Assembly: GCA_030431975.1 (NCBI GenBank)
Contig: JAUIHP010000034.1
Location: forward strand, 1 to 39,771
Reading direction: 5' to 3'
Length of the DNA stretch: 39,771 nt
Source of the DNA: a bacterium
Lineage (GTDB): Bacteria > Eisenbacteria > RBG-16-71-46 > CAIMUX01
Positions 18,301-26,894 of this stretch are shown here, piece after piece. The position numbers and the translations under genes are program-made. The notes below the pieces were generated by a model, which worked only from the letters and a program-made list of their open reading frames with translations, was not told the DNA's origin and did not search any database. Every line of letters starts with the position of its first letter. Position 1 is the first letter of the stretch.

Positions 18301-18489
18301 CGGAGCCTGCGGCCAGGGCACAACCACACGAAGCGACGGCTCGGTGTATCCACTCGGGATGAGCTCGACCGGGATCCACCGGGTCGCAACGAAGCCCACG
18401 ACCAGGGCGGTCAGGAAGAGAACGAAGACACTGATCCGACGGTTGAGAGAGAATCGGGCCAGTCCACCGCCGGGATGACGACTCTCCAT
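15325..18489 (-). CDS. RND efflux permease (second of pair)
   Basis: The 1054-residue inner-membrane protein has the RND layout: TM1 near residue 20-40, a large periplasmic loop, a TM2-6 block with 'VGLLVDNAIVVAENIDRM', a second loop, and a C-terminal TM block with 'VGGILLVGVVVNNGIVLIDY'. It belongs to the multidrug/metal HAE/CusA-like group. In AcrB the TM4 proton relay is a DD pair; here it is D-N. A start at ATG 18489, preceded by AGGAGG with 7 nt spacing that overlaps the upstream gene's end, is preferred to the TTG at 18495. It lies immediately after another RND gene, and the two presumably form a heteromeric trimer or act in one system. No membrane-fusion protein or TolC-like gene is in the unit. 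Confidence 0.93.
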   Translation of the reverse strand: MESRHPGGGLARFSLNRRISVFVLFLTALVVGFVATRWIPVELIPSGYTEPSLRVVVPWPQAPPQEVMEKIAEPLEEELRTVRGVDRVVSVSASDNCRAFMRFKQGTDMDVAYREVRDRVERARRQFPDDVDHVYIFKDDASGIPVFVIGIAVPPDVIDSYNLIQKQIMLPLERIDGVASVNVDGLEEKEIIIEVDRDRLDALGLNIYDLAQDLAGDSFSMSSGNVRAGSRKLLLRSIAKYRSLEELQNRPVAPNVKLADVADVRYEEPEKDYRVRAMSKPAFALIILKEGEANAREVSEKINKVFEEIQANPRLADVEMIPLFDTGEVIDDALSKLLNSGLIGAVIAGLVLFIFLRRFRLTAVVNLSVPLSLLIALTVMYFAGETLNIITLLALMVCVGLLVDNAIVVAENIDRMYQSGKSRREAAISGTGEIALAITMSTLTTVVVFLPVSLIEGPGQFFLLRMSIPISVALIASLFVALVFVPLNVYLTLPKTREPREPSPLRRRYNRFTDVLRRGYEATFDRLARIYERLLSTFLFRRLDLVLVLLIVVAATIGISKGRLSLVEIQEGEEAGFTIDVEASDVNTLEDTEEWFLQAEALVESMAVELDLAGWFQFHDRTGGTLQGWFNTPRNTSLTGREVTEKVLEVLPVQPGMKLTTGNEDQTAEGSDDETFRVVVYGEDPEMLGEVIADLEPLFVNVEGVVGVKKSLESAPNQLGMVIDRERAQQLGVDPRTVAGVVGYALRGQSLPKYRDGGKEIPVRVRFEEEDRSSLDELGSFFVPTAEGGFLPLSSITEQEMLSSPEWIVRRDKRVARSLTLDLVEGEEKETRERLSSILRAIDLPEGVTFSAGVRASGFDEDLRGLLFALALSIVFIYLLMGLLFESFILPLSIIFTIPLASLGVMWIHLLVGRDIDFLGVVGGILLVGVVVNNGIVLIDYVNRLRAEGLSRVEAILQSTRLRFRPIMMTAITTIGGMIPLAIAGRTEIGISYTSFAYTLIGGMTTATLLTLLVVPIFYTFFDDLEGAQKGALRRALSWRVFRLPGKKPFLGSR

Positions 18490-18491
18490 CC

Positions 18492-21400
18492 TCAAACCTC
18501 CTGCGCCGGGCGGCCGTGCGCGACCATCTCGTCCTCACCGCGCCCCAGGCTTTGGCGGGCCTTCGCAGCAACGGTCTCGAAGAAGCCGTAGATCGACGGA
18601 ACCATGAAGAGTGTCAGAAACGTCGAACTGAGGAGCCCACTGATCACGGCGATCGCCATCGGGGTCCGGATCTCCGCTCCGTCACCGAGGCCCAAGGCCA
18701 TGGGCAGGAGTCCCAGCACCGTTGTTGTCGTCGTCATGAGAATCGGCCGAAGACGAACCTGCCCGGCGGTGATGATGGCCTCTTCCAAGTTCATTCCACG
18801 CCGCCGCAGAGTATTGATGTAGTCGACGAGGACAATGGCGTTGTTCACGACGATTCCCGCCAACATGATCATCCCGAGAAAGACGACGACCGAAAGCGGG
18901 ATCGAAAGCGCTTTCAGCACAAGGAACGTTCCGACAAATGCGAGCGGGATCGTGAACATGATGACGAACGGATGCAGCAGGGACTCGAACTGCGCGGCCA
19001 TGATGACGTAGACGAGGAACACCGACAGTCCGAGTGCAAGCAGCAGCGAACTCTGGCTGCGCTCCCACTCTTTGTTCTGTCCCCCGATGAGGTACGAGAC
19101 GTCCGACGGCCAATCCATCTCCGACTCGAGCGCATTGCGAATCGCGTCCGTGGCTGCACTCAGCGATCCGTCGGCCAGGTTGGCCCGAACCACCGCTACC
19201 CGGCTGCCGTCGATGCGGCGAATCTCGCTCGGCCCCTCTCCCAGGGAGACTTCCGCGACCGCAGCCAAAGGAATGGGCCTCTCCGCACCCGGATTGACGA
19301 TGATGTCGGAGACATCCTCGACCATACGCCGGTCTTCTTCTTCCAGTTGAACAAGGATCGGGACGCGGCGATTGACCCGGTTGAATCTCGTCGCCTCCGC
19401 TCCTTTGACCTTGTCTCGAACGAGCCCTGCCACCTGGCTGATGTTCAGTCCGAATCGGGAGAGGCGCTCCCGGTCATAGACGACCTGTACTTCCGGCGCA
19501 CCCGGTCGCAAGGTCGCCTGCACATCCGTTAGCTCTGGAAGCTCGGCCAAGACCTCCATCGCCCGGTCCGAGTAGGTCCGGATCCGGTCCAGGTCGTCGC
19601 AGTGAACCTCCACTTCGATCGGAGTTTTGCTGGAGAAAAGGACCGGCCGCGTAACGCGGGCATCCAGATCAGGAATGACGTCGAGCCTCTTCCGGATGCG
19701 CTCGGCCACGTCGTCTTCACGATCGGCGTTTCGCCCACCACCGTCGAGAAGCACTTTGAAGCGGGCCGTGTGTTCTCCTTCGTCGGACCGTTGCGACTGC
19801 GAAGGATCGAAGCCCAGCGTGAGAATAAGTGCACGAATGTGCTCTCTTTCGGCCAGCAGAATGTCCTGGACCGGCGTGAGAATCCTCTCCGTCTCTTCGA
19901 GCGGGGTTCCAACCGGAAGAGCCACCTCAAACGTGAACTCACCCTGTCGCACTTCGGGAAGAAGTTCACTGTCCAGCGAGCGGCCGAGGCCCGCGGTGAC
20001 GGCAAAGATGATGATCAAGAGAAAGACCGCAAGGGACGGATTCTTGAGAAAGAGACGAAGGACGTCCGGGTATCCCGACTGCATTCCGTCCAGCATCTTG
20101 TTCGTCGCCCAGACCGGCGCCCAACCCAGAACTTTGAAGATTGAGCTCAATGCCGGCCAGACCAGGCGTGAGAAAACGTAGACCCCCGCGGAGAAGACGA
20201 ACAGCACGATGCGTGCGAAGACCTCGAGAATCGAGGAGATGATCAGCCGGAGTAGCAGGTAGACGAGGGGCAGAATTGTCAGGCGGACCGCCCAGCGCAT
20301 CCGTGAAAAGTCGCGGGCGAAGACCGACCAAGAGTTGAGACGAAAGCGACGCAATGAGGTGGACGAGCTGCTCTTCGTCCGTGCTTCGACGCCCACGTCG
20401 CCCGAGCCGGTAGCGTTCAACGAGATCCCGCGTCGGCTCGCCAGCATCGGGATGAAGAAGATGGCGACGGCCAACGACGCCAACAACGAGACGACGACCG
20501 CCAGACCAAGGTCGCCGAAAGCCTGACCGGCGACGCCTTCAACAAAGACCATCGGGAAGAAGACCGCGATCGAAGTCAGGATAGACGCCGCGACCGCACC
20601 CCGCACTTCTTCCGTGCCGCGAATGGCAGCGGGAACCAGGTCATCCCCCTCCTCCCGACATCGATGGATCGATTCCAGCACCACGATCGACGAGTCGACG
20701 AGCATCCCGATTCCGAGTGCCAGCCCTCCGAGGGACATGATGTTGAGCGAGACGCCCAGGATCTGAAGCGGAGCGAACGTCACGAGCAGAGAGATTGGAA
20801 TCGACAGCGCCACGATCGCCGTTGACGTTGCATTGCGCAGGAAGAGGAAAAGCACGAGTACCGCGAGCAACCCGCCGAGGACCGCCGTGTTTCGGACCTC
20901 ACGGATGCTGCTCTCGATGAAGAGCGATCGGTCGGCGACGAGTCGGAGTTCCGCTCCCTCCGCTTCGTACAGTTGCTGCGCGAGCCCTCCACGGCCCCGC
21001 TCGCCCCCGGAATTCCGGGGACCGGCAGTCGCGCCTTGTCCATCGCCTCCACCAACCGTCGAATCCGGATCCGCGTACCGAATCTCTCCGACCGTGCCTT
21101 TGATTCGCTTGGCGAGGTCGACGATGTTGGCGTCGGCCTCCTTGAAGATCTCGATCTGAACGCTCTCGTTCCCGTCCGTCCGGGTCACGATCTGTCGTTC
21201 CTTGTGTGCGTACTCGACGCGCCCGATATCCGAGATCCGCACATCCCGGTCGTCGACCCGGGTCACGATGGTCTCGCCGATTTCCGAAACGCTTTGGAAT
21301 TCGTTGACGGTGCGGACCAGATATTCGGTGCGACCCTCCTGGATCGTCCCTCCGGCGACGTTGATGTTTTCCTGCGCCAGCCGGTTGATGACCTGGGAAA

Positions 21401-22058
21401 TGGAGAGCTCGCTTCGACGGAGCTTCTCTTCATCGACCAGGACGTGGATCTCTTCTTCGAGCCCGCCCTTGATGCGAACGGCCGCGACACCGCGGATCGG
21501 TTCGAGGGATCGTTTGACCTGGAGTTCGGCCAGGCGGCGGAGTCGACGAAGCCCCTCTTCGCCCTGAAACTCTTCGCTACTTCCGGCCAGCGAGAGTTCG
21601 AGGACAGGATCCAACGACGGATCGAAGTGAAGAATGAGCGGCTTCTCGGCTTCGCTCGGAAGAAAGACGAGATCGAGTCTTTCGAGCACGTCCTGCGTCG
21701 CATCGGAGATGTCGGTGTCCCAGGCAAACTCGAGGACGACGTCGCTGACACCGGCCCGGCTGACGCTGCTGATCTGCTCCAGTCCGCCGACAACGCCCAG
21801 CGCTTCCTCGATGGGACGGCTGATGTCGTTCTCGACTTCCTCCGGAGCGGCGCCGCCGTACTCGGTCCGAACGGTCAACGTGGGATAGGTGAGCTCCGGC
21901 ATCAGGTTGACCGGAAGCCGCCCGTAGGAAAAGAACCCGAAGACGACGGCGGCCAGGAAGAGCATGAGAATGGCGACCGGTCGCGAAGTTACGAAGCTCT
22001 TCAACGGTCGGGAATCTCCATCGCCCCGAACCCGATCGTCGACGGTCGCCTCACCCAT
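18492..22058 (-). CDS. RND efflux permease with extra hydrophobic insert (first of pair)
   Basis: This 1188-residue RND permease is about 130 residues longer than usual. TM1 is near residues 27-44; TM2-6 includes 'LALGIGMLVDSSIVVLESIH' (D-S replacing the D-D relay). The C-terminal block has 'MIMLAGIVVNNAIVLVDYIN'. Two insertions stand out: a Gly-rich loop at about 334-358 in the first periplasmic domain, and about 541-650 between the two halves. The latter starts with a Ser-rich hydrophilic stretch and continues with two to three extra hydrophobic segments ('LTILPLVYLLLRLIISSIL', 'ARIVLFVFSAGVYVFSRL'). The stop lies 2 bp from the next RND gene's ATG. A 232-bp region separates the start from the divergent protease gene. 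Confidence 0.92.
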   Translation of the reverse strand: MGEATVDDRVRGDGDSRPLKSFVTSRPVAILMLFLAAVVFGFFSYGRLPVNLMPELTYPTLTVRTEYGGAAPEEVENDISRPIEEALGVVGGLEQISSVSRAGVSDVVLEFAWDTDISDATQDVLERLDLVFLPSEAEKPLILHFDPSLDPVLELSLAGSSEEFQGEEGLRRLRRLAELQVKRSLEPIRGVAAVRIKGGLEEEIHVLVDEEKLRRSELSISQVINRLAQENINVAGGTIQEGRTEYLVRTVNEFQSVSEIGETIVTRVDDRDVRISDIGRVEYAHKERQIVTRTDGNESVQIEIFKEADANIVDLAKRIKGTVGEIRYADPDSTVGGGDGQGATAGPRNSGGERGRGGLAQQLYEAEGAELRLVADRSLFIESSIREVRNTAVLGGLLAVLVLFLFLRNATSTAIVALSIPISLLVTFAPLQILGVSLNIMSLGGLALGIGMLVDSSIVVLESIHRCREEGDDLVPAAIRGTEEVRGAVAASILTSIAVFFPMVFVEGVAGQAFGDLGLAVVVSLLASLAVAIFFIPMLASRRGISLNATGSGDVGVEARTKSSSSTSLRRFRLNSWSVFARDFSRMRWAVRLTILPLVYLLLRLIISSILEVFARIVLFVFSAGVYVFSRLVWPALSSIFKVLGWAPVWATNKMLDGMQSGYPDVLRLFLKNPSLAVFLLIIIFAVTAGLGRSLDSELLPEVRQGEFTFEVALPVGTPLEETERILTPVQDILLAEREHIRALILTLGFDPSQSQRSDEGEHTARFKVLLDGGGRNADREDDVAERIRKRLDVIPDLDARVTRPVLFSSKTPIEVEVHCDDLDRIRTYSDRAMEVLAELPELTDVQATLRPGAPEVQVVYDRERLSRFGLNISQVAGLVRDKVKGAEATRFNRVNRRVPILVQLEEEDRRMVEDVSDIIVNPGAERPIPLAAVAEVSLGEGPSEIRRIDGSRVAVVRANLADGSLSAATDAIRNALESEMDWPSDVSYLIGGQNKEWERSQSSLLLALGLSVFLVYVIMAAQFESLLHPFVIMFTIPLAFVGTFLVLKALSIPLSVVVFLGMIMLAGIVVNNAIVLVDYINTLRRRGMNLEEAIITAGQVRLRPILMTTTTTVLGLLPMALGLGDGAEIRTPMAIAVISGLLSSTFLTLFMVPSIYGFFETVAAKARQSLGRGEDEMVAHGRPAQEV

Positions 22059-22290
22059 GCGTCGCTCGTTCCTTTCCCGCTGGACTCGTCCTTCGGTGGA
22101 CTCACTACTGCAAACCCCAAGAGCTCCCGACTCGGCTTACGTGAGCGTCGAGTATAGGTTGCGAACCGCCCCGTGGGTGGGCCGGCTCGCACGAGCCGAT
22201 CAAATGTACGCACCCATGCGGATCCGGAACCGGGCGCGTGACCCTGCCGTACATCCGAGTGTTAGGATCCGACCCCAAGGAGAACGATGA

Positions 22291-23349
22291 ATGACTCGCA
22301 CCGTCCGTATCGCTTTGATCATCCTGGCCTCGATCGTCAGCACAGGAACGGCCTCCGCCGAGTTCAATGAACCCCGGGCGCTGCTCGAGGACGAGCGCAA
22401 TACGGTCGACATCTTCCGCGCCGCTTCGAGTTCGGTCGTCTTCATCAACACGACCGAGTACCGCCGACAACTCTTCAGCCGGAACGTCAGTGAGGTGCCG
22501 CGCGGATCCGGATCGGGCTTCGTCTGGGACGACCGGGGCCACATCGTCACCAACTTCCATGTCATCCAGGGTAGTCAGAACATCACGGTGACGATCCCGG
22601 ACGGGTCCGTTCTCGACGCCGAGGTCGTGGGTCACGATCCGAACAAGGACATCGCCGTGCTTCGGATCGACGTCAGCAAGGTCCGACTGGATCCACTCCC
22701 ACGCGGAGATTTCACGGACCTCATGGTCGGCCAAAAGGTCATCGCCATCGGGAATCCGTTTGGGCTCGATCAAACGTTGACTACGGGAGTCGTCAGCGCA
22801 CTCGGACGGGAGATCCGATCCGTTGCCGGGACGACGATTACGGACGTCATTCAGACGGACGCTTCGATCAATCCCGGGAATTCCGGCGGACCGCTCCTCG
22901 ACTCTTCCGGGCGGCTCATCGGGATCAACACGGCGATCTACAGCACCAGCGGTTCCAGTGCCGGAATCGGGTTCGCCGTCCCCATCTCCACCGTGAAGAG
23001 AATCGTCCCGCAGCTGATCGAGTTCGGCCGAACACAAAGAGCCGGGCTCGGCATTCGCCTGATCGAAGATGACCTCGCCATTCGATGGGGAATCCGGGGG
23101 GTCATCATCAGCGAGGTGCAACGCAACGGAGCGGCCGACCGTGCCGGCCTCCGCGGAACCGTCCAGAATCGGCGCGGTGAGATCATCCTTGGCGACATCA
23201 TCATCGCAATCGACGACCAGCAGATCCAGCGCTACGACGACCTCTACCTGGCCCTGGACAACTTCAATCCTGGGGACGAGATCCAGATACGCTACCTTCG
23301 CGACCGGGAAGAGCAGGAAACCCGGGTTCGTCTACAACGAATCGGCTGA
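22291..23349 (+). CDS. DegP/HtrA-like periplasmic serine protease
   Basis: The 352-residue protein has a signal peptide (cleavage near 'TASA-EF', residue 23), a trypsin-like S1C domain and one PDZ domain (about 250-350). The triad is H90 ('TNFHVI'), D120 ('NKDIAVLRI') and S198 in 'NPGNSGGPLLD'. With a single PDZ it is closer to DegS/HhoB layout than to DegP, but lacks a membrane anchor. It acts in periplasmic protein quality control or regulated proteolysis. AAGGAG lies 8 nt before ATG 22291. An overlapping ATG at 22286 is out of frame. The gene is divergent from the RND pair and followed by the STAS gene. Confidence 0.93.
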   Translation: MTRTVRIALIILASIVSTGTASAEFNEPRALLEDERNTVDIFRAASSSVVFINTTEYRRQLFSRNVSEVPRGSGSGFVWDDRGHIVTNFHVIQGSQNITVTIPDGSVLDAEVVGHDPNKDIAVLRIDVSKVRLDPLPRGDFTDLMVGQKVIAIGNPFGLDQTLTTGVVSALGREIRSVAGTTITDVIQTDASINPGNSGGPLLDSSGRLIGINTAIYSTSGSSAGIGFAVPISTVKRIVPQLIEFGRTQRAGLGIRLIEDDLAIRWGIRGVIISEVQRNGAADRAGLRGTVQNRRGEIILGDIIIAIDDQQIQRYDDLYLALDNFNPGDEIQIRYLRDREEQETRVRLQRIG

Positions 23350-23394
23350 TCCGCCGCCGTCTGTTGTATGATCCCGGTTCTGGAGGAGGAAGGG

Positions 23395-23730
23395 ATGGAA
23401 CTATCCGGGTTGAAGAAGGTCGGCACCGCCGTCGTCACGAGTTTTCCCAAAGGTCGGGACGACGAATCTCGCCGCACGTTCAAGGACTTGCTCAAGGCTT
23501 TGGTTCGCGACGCCAACTATCCGAGGATCGTCGTCGATCTCGAGGACGTCACGTTCTTCTCGAGTCTCGATCTCGGCGTGCTCGTCTTTGCGTTGCAGGA
23601 AGCCAAGGAAAGAAAGAAGGAACTCGCCGTGGTCTGCAAGGACCCCCGAATCCTTCAGGTCTTCGAAGCGACCAAGATGGATGGCGTGTTTGACATCCAC
23701 GACTCGGTCGACGCAGCCGCCGGGAAGTAA
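23395..23730 (+). CDS. STAS-domain protein (anti-sigma factor antagonist-like)
   Basis: The 111-residue product is a stand-alone STAS domain, as in SpoIIAA/RsbV-type anti-anti-sigma factors. The pattern 'RIVVDLEDVTFFSSLDLGVL' (about 44-63) is the beta-strand and loop that normally hold the phospho-acceptor serine; Ser56/Ser57 lie there. In partner-switching systems the unphosphorylated form captures an anti-sigma kinase. No kinase, phosphatase or matching sigma gene is adjacent, so its partner is elsewhere. ATG 23395 has a GGAGGAGGAAGGG site directly upstream and is preferred over the ATG at 23368. Confidence 0.82.
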   Translation: MELSGLKKVGTAVVTSFPKGRDDESRRTFKDLLKALVRDANYPRIVVDLEDVTFFSSLDLGVLVFALQEAKERKKELAVVCKDPRILQVFEATKMDGVFDIHDSVDAAAGK

Positions 23731-23796
23731 GCCGGGACGCCGAAGACCCGCCGGCCGCTGGCGATTCCGCAGTTCTCGGCAACCGCGTCACCGAAG

Positions 23797-24810
23797 TCAC
23801 TCCCCTTTCAGCCGACGCTTTACCTTGCGGATCAATTCCGTTTGTTCGCCGACCAGTCGACGGGCCGGATCCGGGGTTCCCGGATAGACCGTTTCCCGCT
23901 GACGGGGATAGAGCTCAGCCCGGTGGTGCGCTCGCATGTCGTGCCCGATACGCCGTTCCCGCTCCGCACGCAGCGTCGACAAAGCGATAGGCGCGACGAC
24001 GATCTTCTCCCCCGGCCCCGGACTGGCCTCGGCCAGGATCCGGCCGTCGTAATCCACGACCATGCTTCCGCCCGGCCACGAAAACGGCGGATAGTTCGAC
24101 GCCTCGGCCCCCTGGTTGCACGCCACGACGTAGGCGGTGTTCTCGAGAGCCCGGCACCGGTTGACGATCGTCCACCAGTCCATCGGCGACGTCGCTCCCC
24201 AAGGATCCATGTACGCCGAGATGCGGATGAGAACCTCACAGCCCTTGAGTGCCAGCTCCCGAGTGACTTCCGGGAACAGCCAGTCGTAGCACGTCGCCAC
24301 TCCCAGCTTTCCGATCTCCGTGTCGACCACCGGGAACGGATCGTCCGGGTAGTCTTCGATGTCGTGTGGCGACGCGTGCACTTCCCACGGAATCCATGGA
24401 TTCGCCTTCCGGTACTTCGAGAGAATCTCGCCGTTCGGACCGATCAGACAGGTCGTGTTGAAGACGGTGTCCGGCCAGCGCGGGTCGACTTCGAGAAAGC
24501 TGCCGGTCTGCACGTAGACGCCCAGCTCCTTCGCCTTCTCCGCAATGCGACCCGTGTGCTCGTTGGGAATCTCCACAGCCAAATGGTCGAGCAACTCCCT
24601 CGGCGTGAAGTAGACGGGCGCGGCGTGGGCGAACTCCGGAAAGACGACCAGTCGCACATCGTGGAACGGCTGGTATCCGACCACGGCGCGTTCGAGCATG
24701 GCCAACATGCGTGTCGTGTTCGCGGGCATTTCGTCGCGACGGGTCGGGTTGGGTTGGTCCACCTGGCAACAGGCTGCGTAGTAGAGATCTGACTGTGGGT
24801 TCGAGGGCAC
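23797..24810 (-). CDS. carbon-nitrogen hydrolase (nitrilase superfamily amidase)
   Basis: The 337-residue enzyme has the Glu-Lys-Cys triad of the nitrilase superfamily: E59 ('VVFPEFAH'), K135 ('SKYRKANPW') and C174 ('VATCYDWLFPE'). These cytoplasmic enzymes hydrolyse C-N bonds in amides, carbamoyl compounds or nitriles; 'CYDWLFPE' and the long 'NQGAEASNYPPFSWPGGS' segment suggest an aliphatic-amidase or N-carbamoyl-type member, not a true nitrilase. The GTG at 24810 follows GAAGGAGG and gives the usual family start; a TTG at 24894 would add a poor-looking N-terminus. It lies 35 bp after the HAD phosphatase gene and is probably co-transcribed with it. Confidence 0.9.
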   Translation of the reverse strand: MPSNPQSDLYYAACCQVDQPNPTRRDEMPANTTRMLAMLERAVVGYQPFHDVRLVVFPEFAHAAPVYFTPRELLDHLAVEIPNEHTGRIAEKAKELGVYVQTGSFLEVDPRWPDTVFNTTCLIGPNGEILSKYRKANPWIPWEVHASPHDIEDYPDDPFPVVDTEIGKLGVATCYDWLFPEVTRELALKGCEVLIRISAYMDPWGATSPMDWWTIVNRCRALENTAYVVACNQGAEASNYPPFSWPGGSMVVDYDGRILAEASPGPGEKIVVAPIALSTLRAERERRIGHDMRAHHRAELYPRQRETVYPGTPDPARRLVGEQTELIRKVKRRLKGE

Positions 24811-24845
24811 GAAGCCTCCTTCGTTGCACGTGCTGCAAGCGCCGT

Positions 24846-25508
24846 TCAAGTTTCGTCGGAATCCGGTACGACATCTTCCCAGGAAAGGGAGCAAAGTTCC
24901 GACGGCTGTTCGACCAGAGCGAAGGGAGACGCCGACTCGAGTTCTTCCCGATCCCCAAAGCCCCAGAGTACGCCAACCCCGCGGACTCCATTGGCGCGGG
25001 CTCCTTTCAGGTCGAAGATTCGGTCCCCGATCATCGCGGTCTCGGAAGCAGCCAGTGTTTCCTTTTCGAGAATGTGCGCGATGAGTTCGGCCTTGTCCGT
25101 CAGCCGGTTGTCCAGCTGCGACCCGTAGACCGCCTGAAACCGCGGAGCCAACTCAAAATGATCCACGATCCGACGGGCGAAGACGACCGGCTTCGATGTA
25201 GCGACGAACAGCAGATGACCGTCTGCCTGAAGTTGTTTCAGAGTCTCCGGGATACCTTCGATGACATCGTTCTCGAAGATGCCGTGCTCGGAATAGCATT
25301 CGCGGTAGAGACGCAGCGCTTCTCGTGCGTCTTGTTCATTCCCGAGAATCTGCAGAAGCGTCTGGTCCAGCGGCGGCCCCACATATCGACGTAGGTCGGA
25401 CTCGGGAGGCACCGGATGCCCCATTTGCTGAAACACCCGAGTCAGACAACTGACGAAGCCGGGAAACGGGTCGGCCAACGTCCCGTCCAGATCAAAAAGA
25501 AGATTCAT
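24846..25508 (-). CDS. HAD-family hydrolase (phosphoglycolate phosphatase-like)
   Basis: From ATG 25508 the 220-residue protein begins 'MNLLFDLDGTLADPFPGF', which contains HAD motif I (DLDGT, nucleophile D6). Motif II is 'LFVATSKP' and motif IV 'AMIGDRIFDLKGARANG'. An alpha-helical cap (about 15-80) with 'RRYVGPPLDQTL' places it with the phosphoglycolate/pyrophosphate phosphatase-like subgroup (Gph/PpaX). Substrate not determinable. In-frame sequence upstream to 25625 overlaps the preceding gene and is not used. It starts 11 bp after that gene's stop; the ribosome site is weak, so coupling is likely. Confidence 0.9.
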   Translation of the reverse strand: MNLLFDLDGTLADPFPGFVSCLTRVFQQMGHPVPPESDLRRYVGPPLDQTLLQILGNEQDAREALRLYRECYSEHGIFENDVIEGIPETLKQLQADGHLLFVATSKPVVFARRIVDHFELAPRFQAVYGSQLDNRLTDKAELIAHILEKETLAASETAMIGDRIFDLKGARANGVRGVGVLWGFGDREELESASPFALVEQPSELCSLSWEDVVPDSDET

Positions 25509-25519
25509 AGACTCGAAAC

Positions 25520-26542
25520 CTACAGATCGCGCACGACGCGAAAACCACTGAGCTGACAGGAACGAAAGACGGGAAAGAACCAGGCGCGCTGCGAAGAGCG
25601 TTGCCGCTCCGGTCCGTCGTACCAACCCCCTCCGCGGATCGAGCGCATCTTGCCGACATCGGGGCCGCCCTCACCCGGCTTGGGCCCTTGCGGATCGACG
25701 CGGGGCGAGCGCACGTAGTACGCAGGGTCATGCCAGTCCGCGCACCACTCCCAGACGTTGCCGTTCACGTCATGCAGTCCCCACGGATTCGGAGCCCGCT
25801 GCCCCACCGGCGCGGTGTAGGAAGCGCCGTCGTCCCACTTGGCCAGGCCTTCGATGACCGGAGACACCGCGTTCAGTGAGAGATCGCCGATGTTGGCGGA
25901 GTTGACGAGAAGGAAGGGCTCATCTCCGAACCAGTAGCGGCCGGTCGTTCCCGCTCTGCAAACGTATTCCCACTGCGCTTCGGTCGGCAGTCCGTAGCGA
26001 CGTCCATCGTGCTCGGACAACCAGGCGCAAAACGCTTCCGCATCGACCCAACTCACCTGGACGACCGGGTGGTTCTCGTCCTGTTCAAAACCGCAGTTAC
26101 GCCAATGCACGCCCGGCTTCTGCTCCGGTTGGTTCGTGGCCGGATCGATGATCCAACCGCCCTTCGGATCCAGTTCGGCTTCCGTCTTGTATCCGGTGGC
26201 CTCGACGAACGCACGGAACTGCCCAACGGTGACCTCGGTCGTGGCGACTTCGAAACCACGAGTGAGTTTGACCTCGTGTTGGGGAAGTTCGGACGGCTCC
26301 GCCGCGTCGTCTCCCGGTACCGCTCCCATGAGAAACGTTCCCGCCGGCACCCGCACGAACTCGAGTCCGAGAACCGATAGACGATTCGGCGCCACGGGCG
26401 CATCCGCAGTCGCGCTGTGATCTGCGGACTCTTCCGCAGAACCGGGATCCGTCGTCTCGCTTTGTTCGGAAACACACGATGAAACACCGAGAGCCATCGC
26501 GGTCAGCATCCAAAGCATCTTCCATTCGTGTACGCAGCCCAT
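25520..26542 (-). CDS. FGE/SUMF1-fold lipoprotein without catalytic cysteines
   Basis: The 340-residue protein has a lipoprotein signal ending 'VSSC' (Cys23), an acidic Ser/Thr linker, then a formylglycine-generating-enzyme-like domain (about 58-340). Evidence includes 'VPAGTFLMGAV', 'EVTVGQFRAFVEATGY', 'PVVQVSWVDAEAFCAWLSE', 'YGLPTEAQWEYVCRAGT', 'NPWGLHDVNGNVWEWCADW' and 'SIRGGGWYDG'. True FGEs, which oxidise a sulfatase cysteine, carry a Cys pair in the segment after 'RGGSW'; here that segment reads 'RGGGWYDGPERQRSSQRAW' with none. It is therefore unlikely to make formylglycine; it could be a binding or structural FGE-fold protein of the envelope. Start uncertain (ATG 26542 or 26518). First gene of a run with the HAD and nitrilase genes. 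Confidence 0.85.
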   Translation of the reverse strand: MGCVHEWKMLWMLTAMALGVSSCVSEQSETTDPGSAEESADHSATADAPVAPNRLSVLGLEFVRVPAGTFLMGAVPGDDAAEPSELPQHEVKLTRGFEVATTEVTVGQFRAFVEATGYKTEAELDPKGGWIIDPATNQPEQKPGVHWRNCGFEQDENHPVVQVSWVDAEAFCAWLSEHDGRRYGLPTEAQWEYVCRAGTTGRYWFGDEPFLLVNSANIGDLSLNAVSPVIEGLAKWDDGASYTAPVGQRAPNPWGLHDVNGNVWEWCADWHDPAYYVRSPRVDPQGPKPGEGGPDVGKMRSIRGGGWYDGPERQRSSQRAWFFPVFRSCQLSGFRVVRDL

Positions 26543-26894
26543 CGATTTCACGATTCGGCAACTCCTGAGGCTCGGCCAATTCCAACAGCACCGGCCCAGT
26601 TTCGTTCGCACCCCAAGACAATCTAACTCACGTCCTGCGCCCATGCGCGGATGACACGTAACTCCTTGCAAAACAATCCCCCTAAAGAGAAATGAAACCA
26701 AAAGTGCAGAACTTGTGACTCTTTTCACATCCTCCATGTCTGGGATGTTGGAAGCCGGAACGAACAGTCCGGGGCCCGGTCGCGGCCTCCTCGATTCCGG
26801 TACTAGACGATGAACTGCTGGCCTTTCCGCTCGTTCTCGGGAGAGGGGCGCGGAGCCGCAAAAGGGTCTCGGGGACCCAGGAGGAACTACGGAA
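26543..26894. other. divergent intergenic region
   Basis: These 352 bp separate the divergent FGE-fold and peptidoglycan-binding genes and should hold both promoters. I could not assign -35/-10 boxes with confidence. A local AT-rich stretch (about 26660-26725) is the best place for one. Near the right end lies a small hairpin described separately. No RNA gene is seen. Confidence 0.5.
26864..26878 (+). promoter_or_regulatory. small leader hairpin next to the ribosome site
   Basis: GGGTC (26864-26868) pairs with GACCC (26874-26878) over a 5-nt loop, and the AGGAGG ribosome site of the following gene begins one base later (26879). It may affect mRNA stability or initiation. The stem is short, so the assignment is weak. 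Confidence 0.3.

Noticed and set aside
18516-22157. Several plus-strand frames opposite the RND genes
   Set aside because: No hydrophobic segments or motifs; the minus-strand RND motifs are unambiguous.
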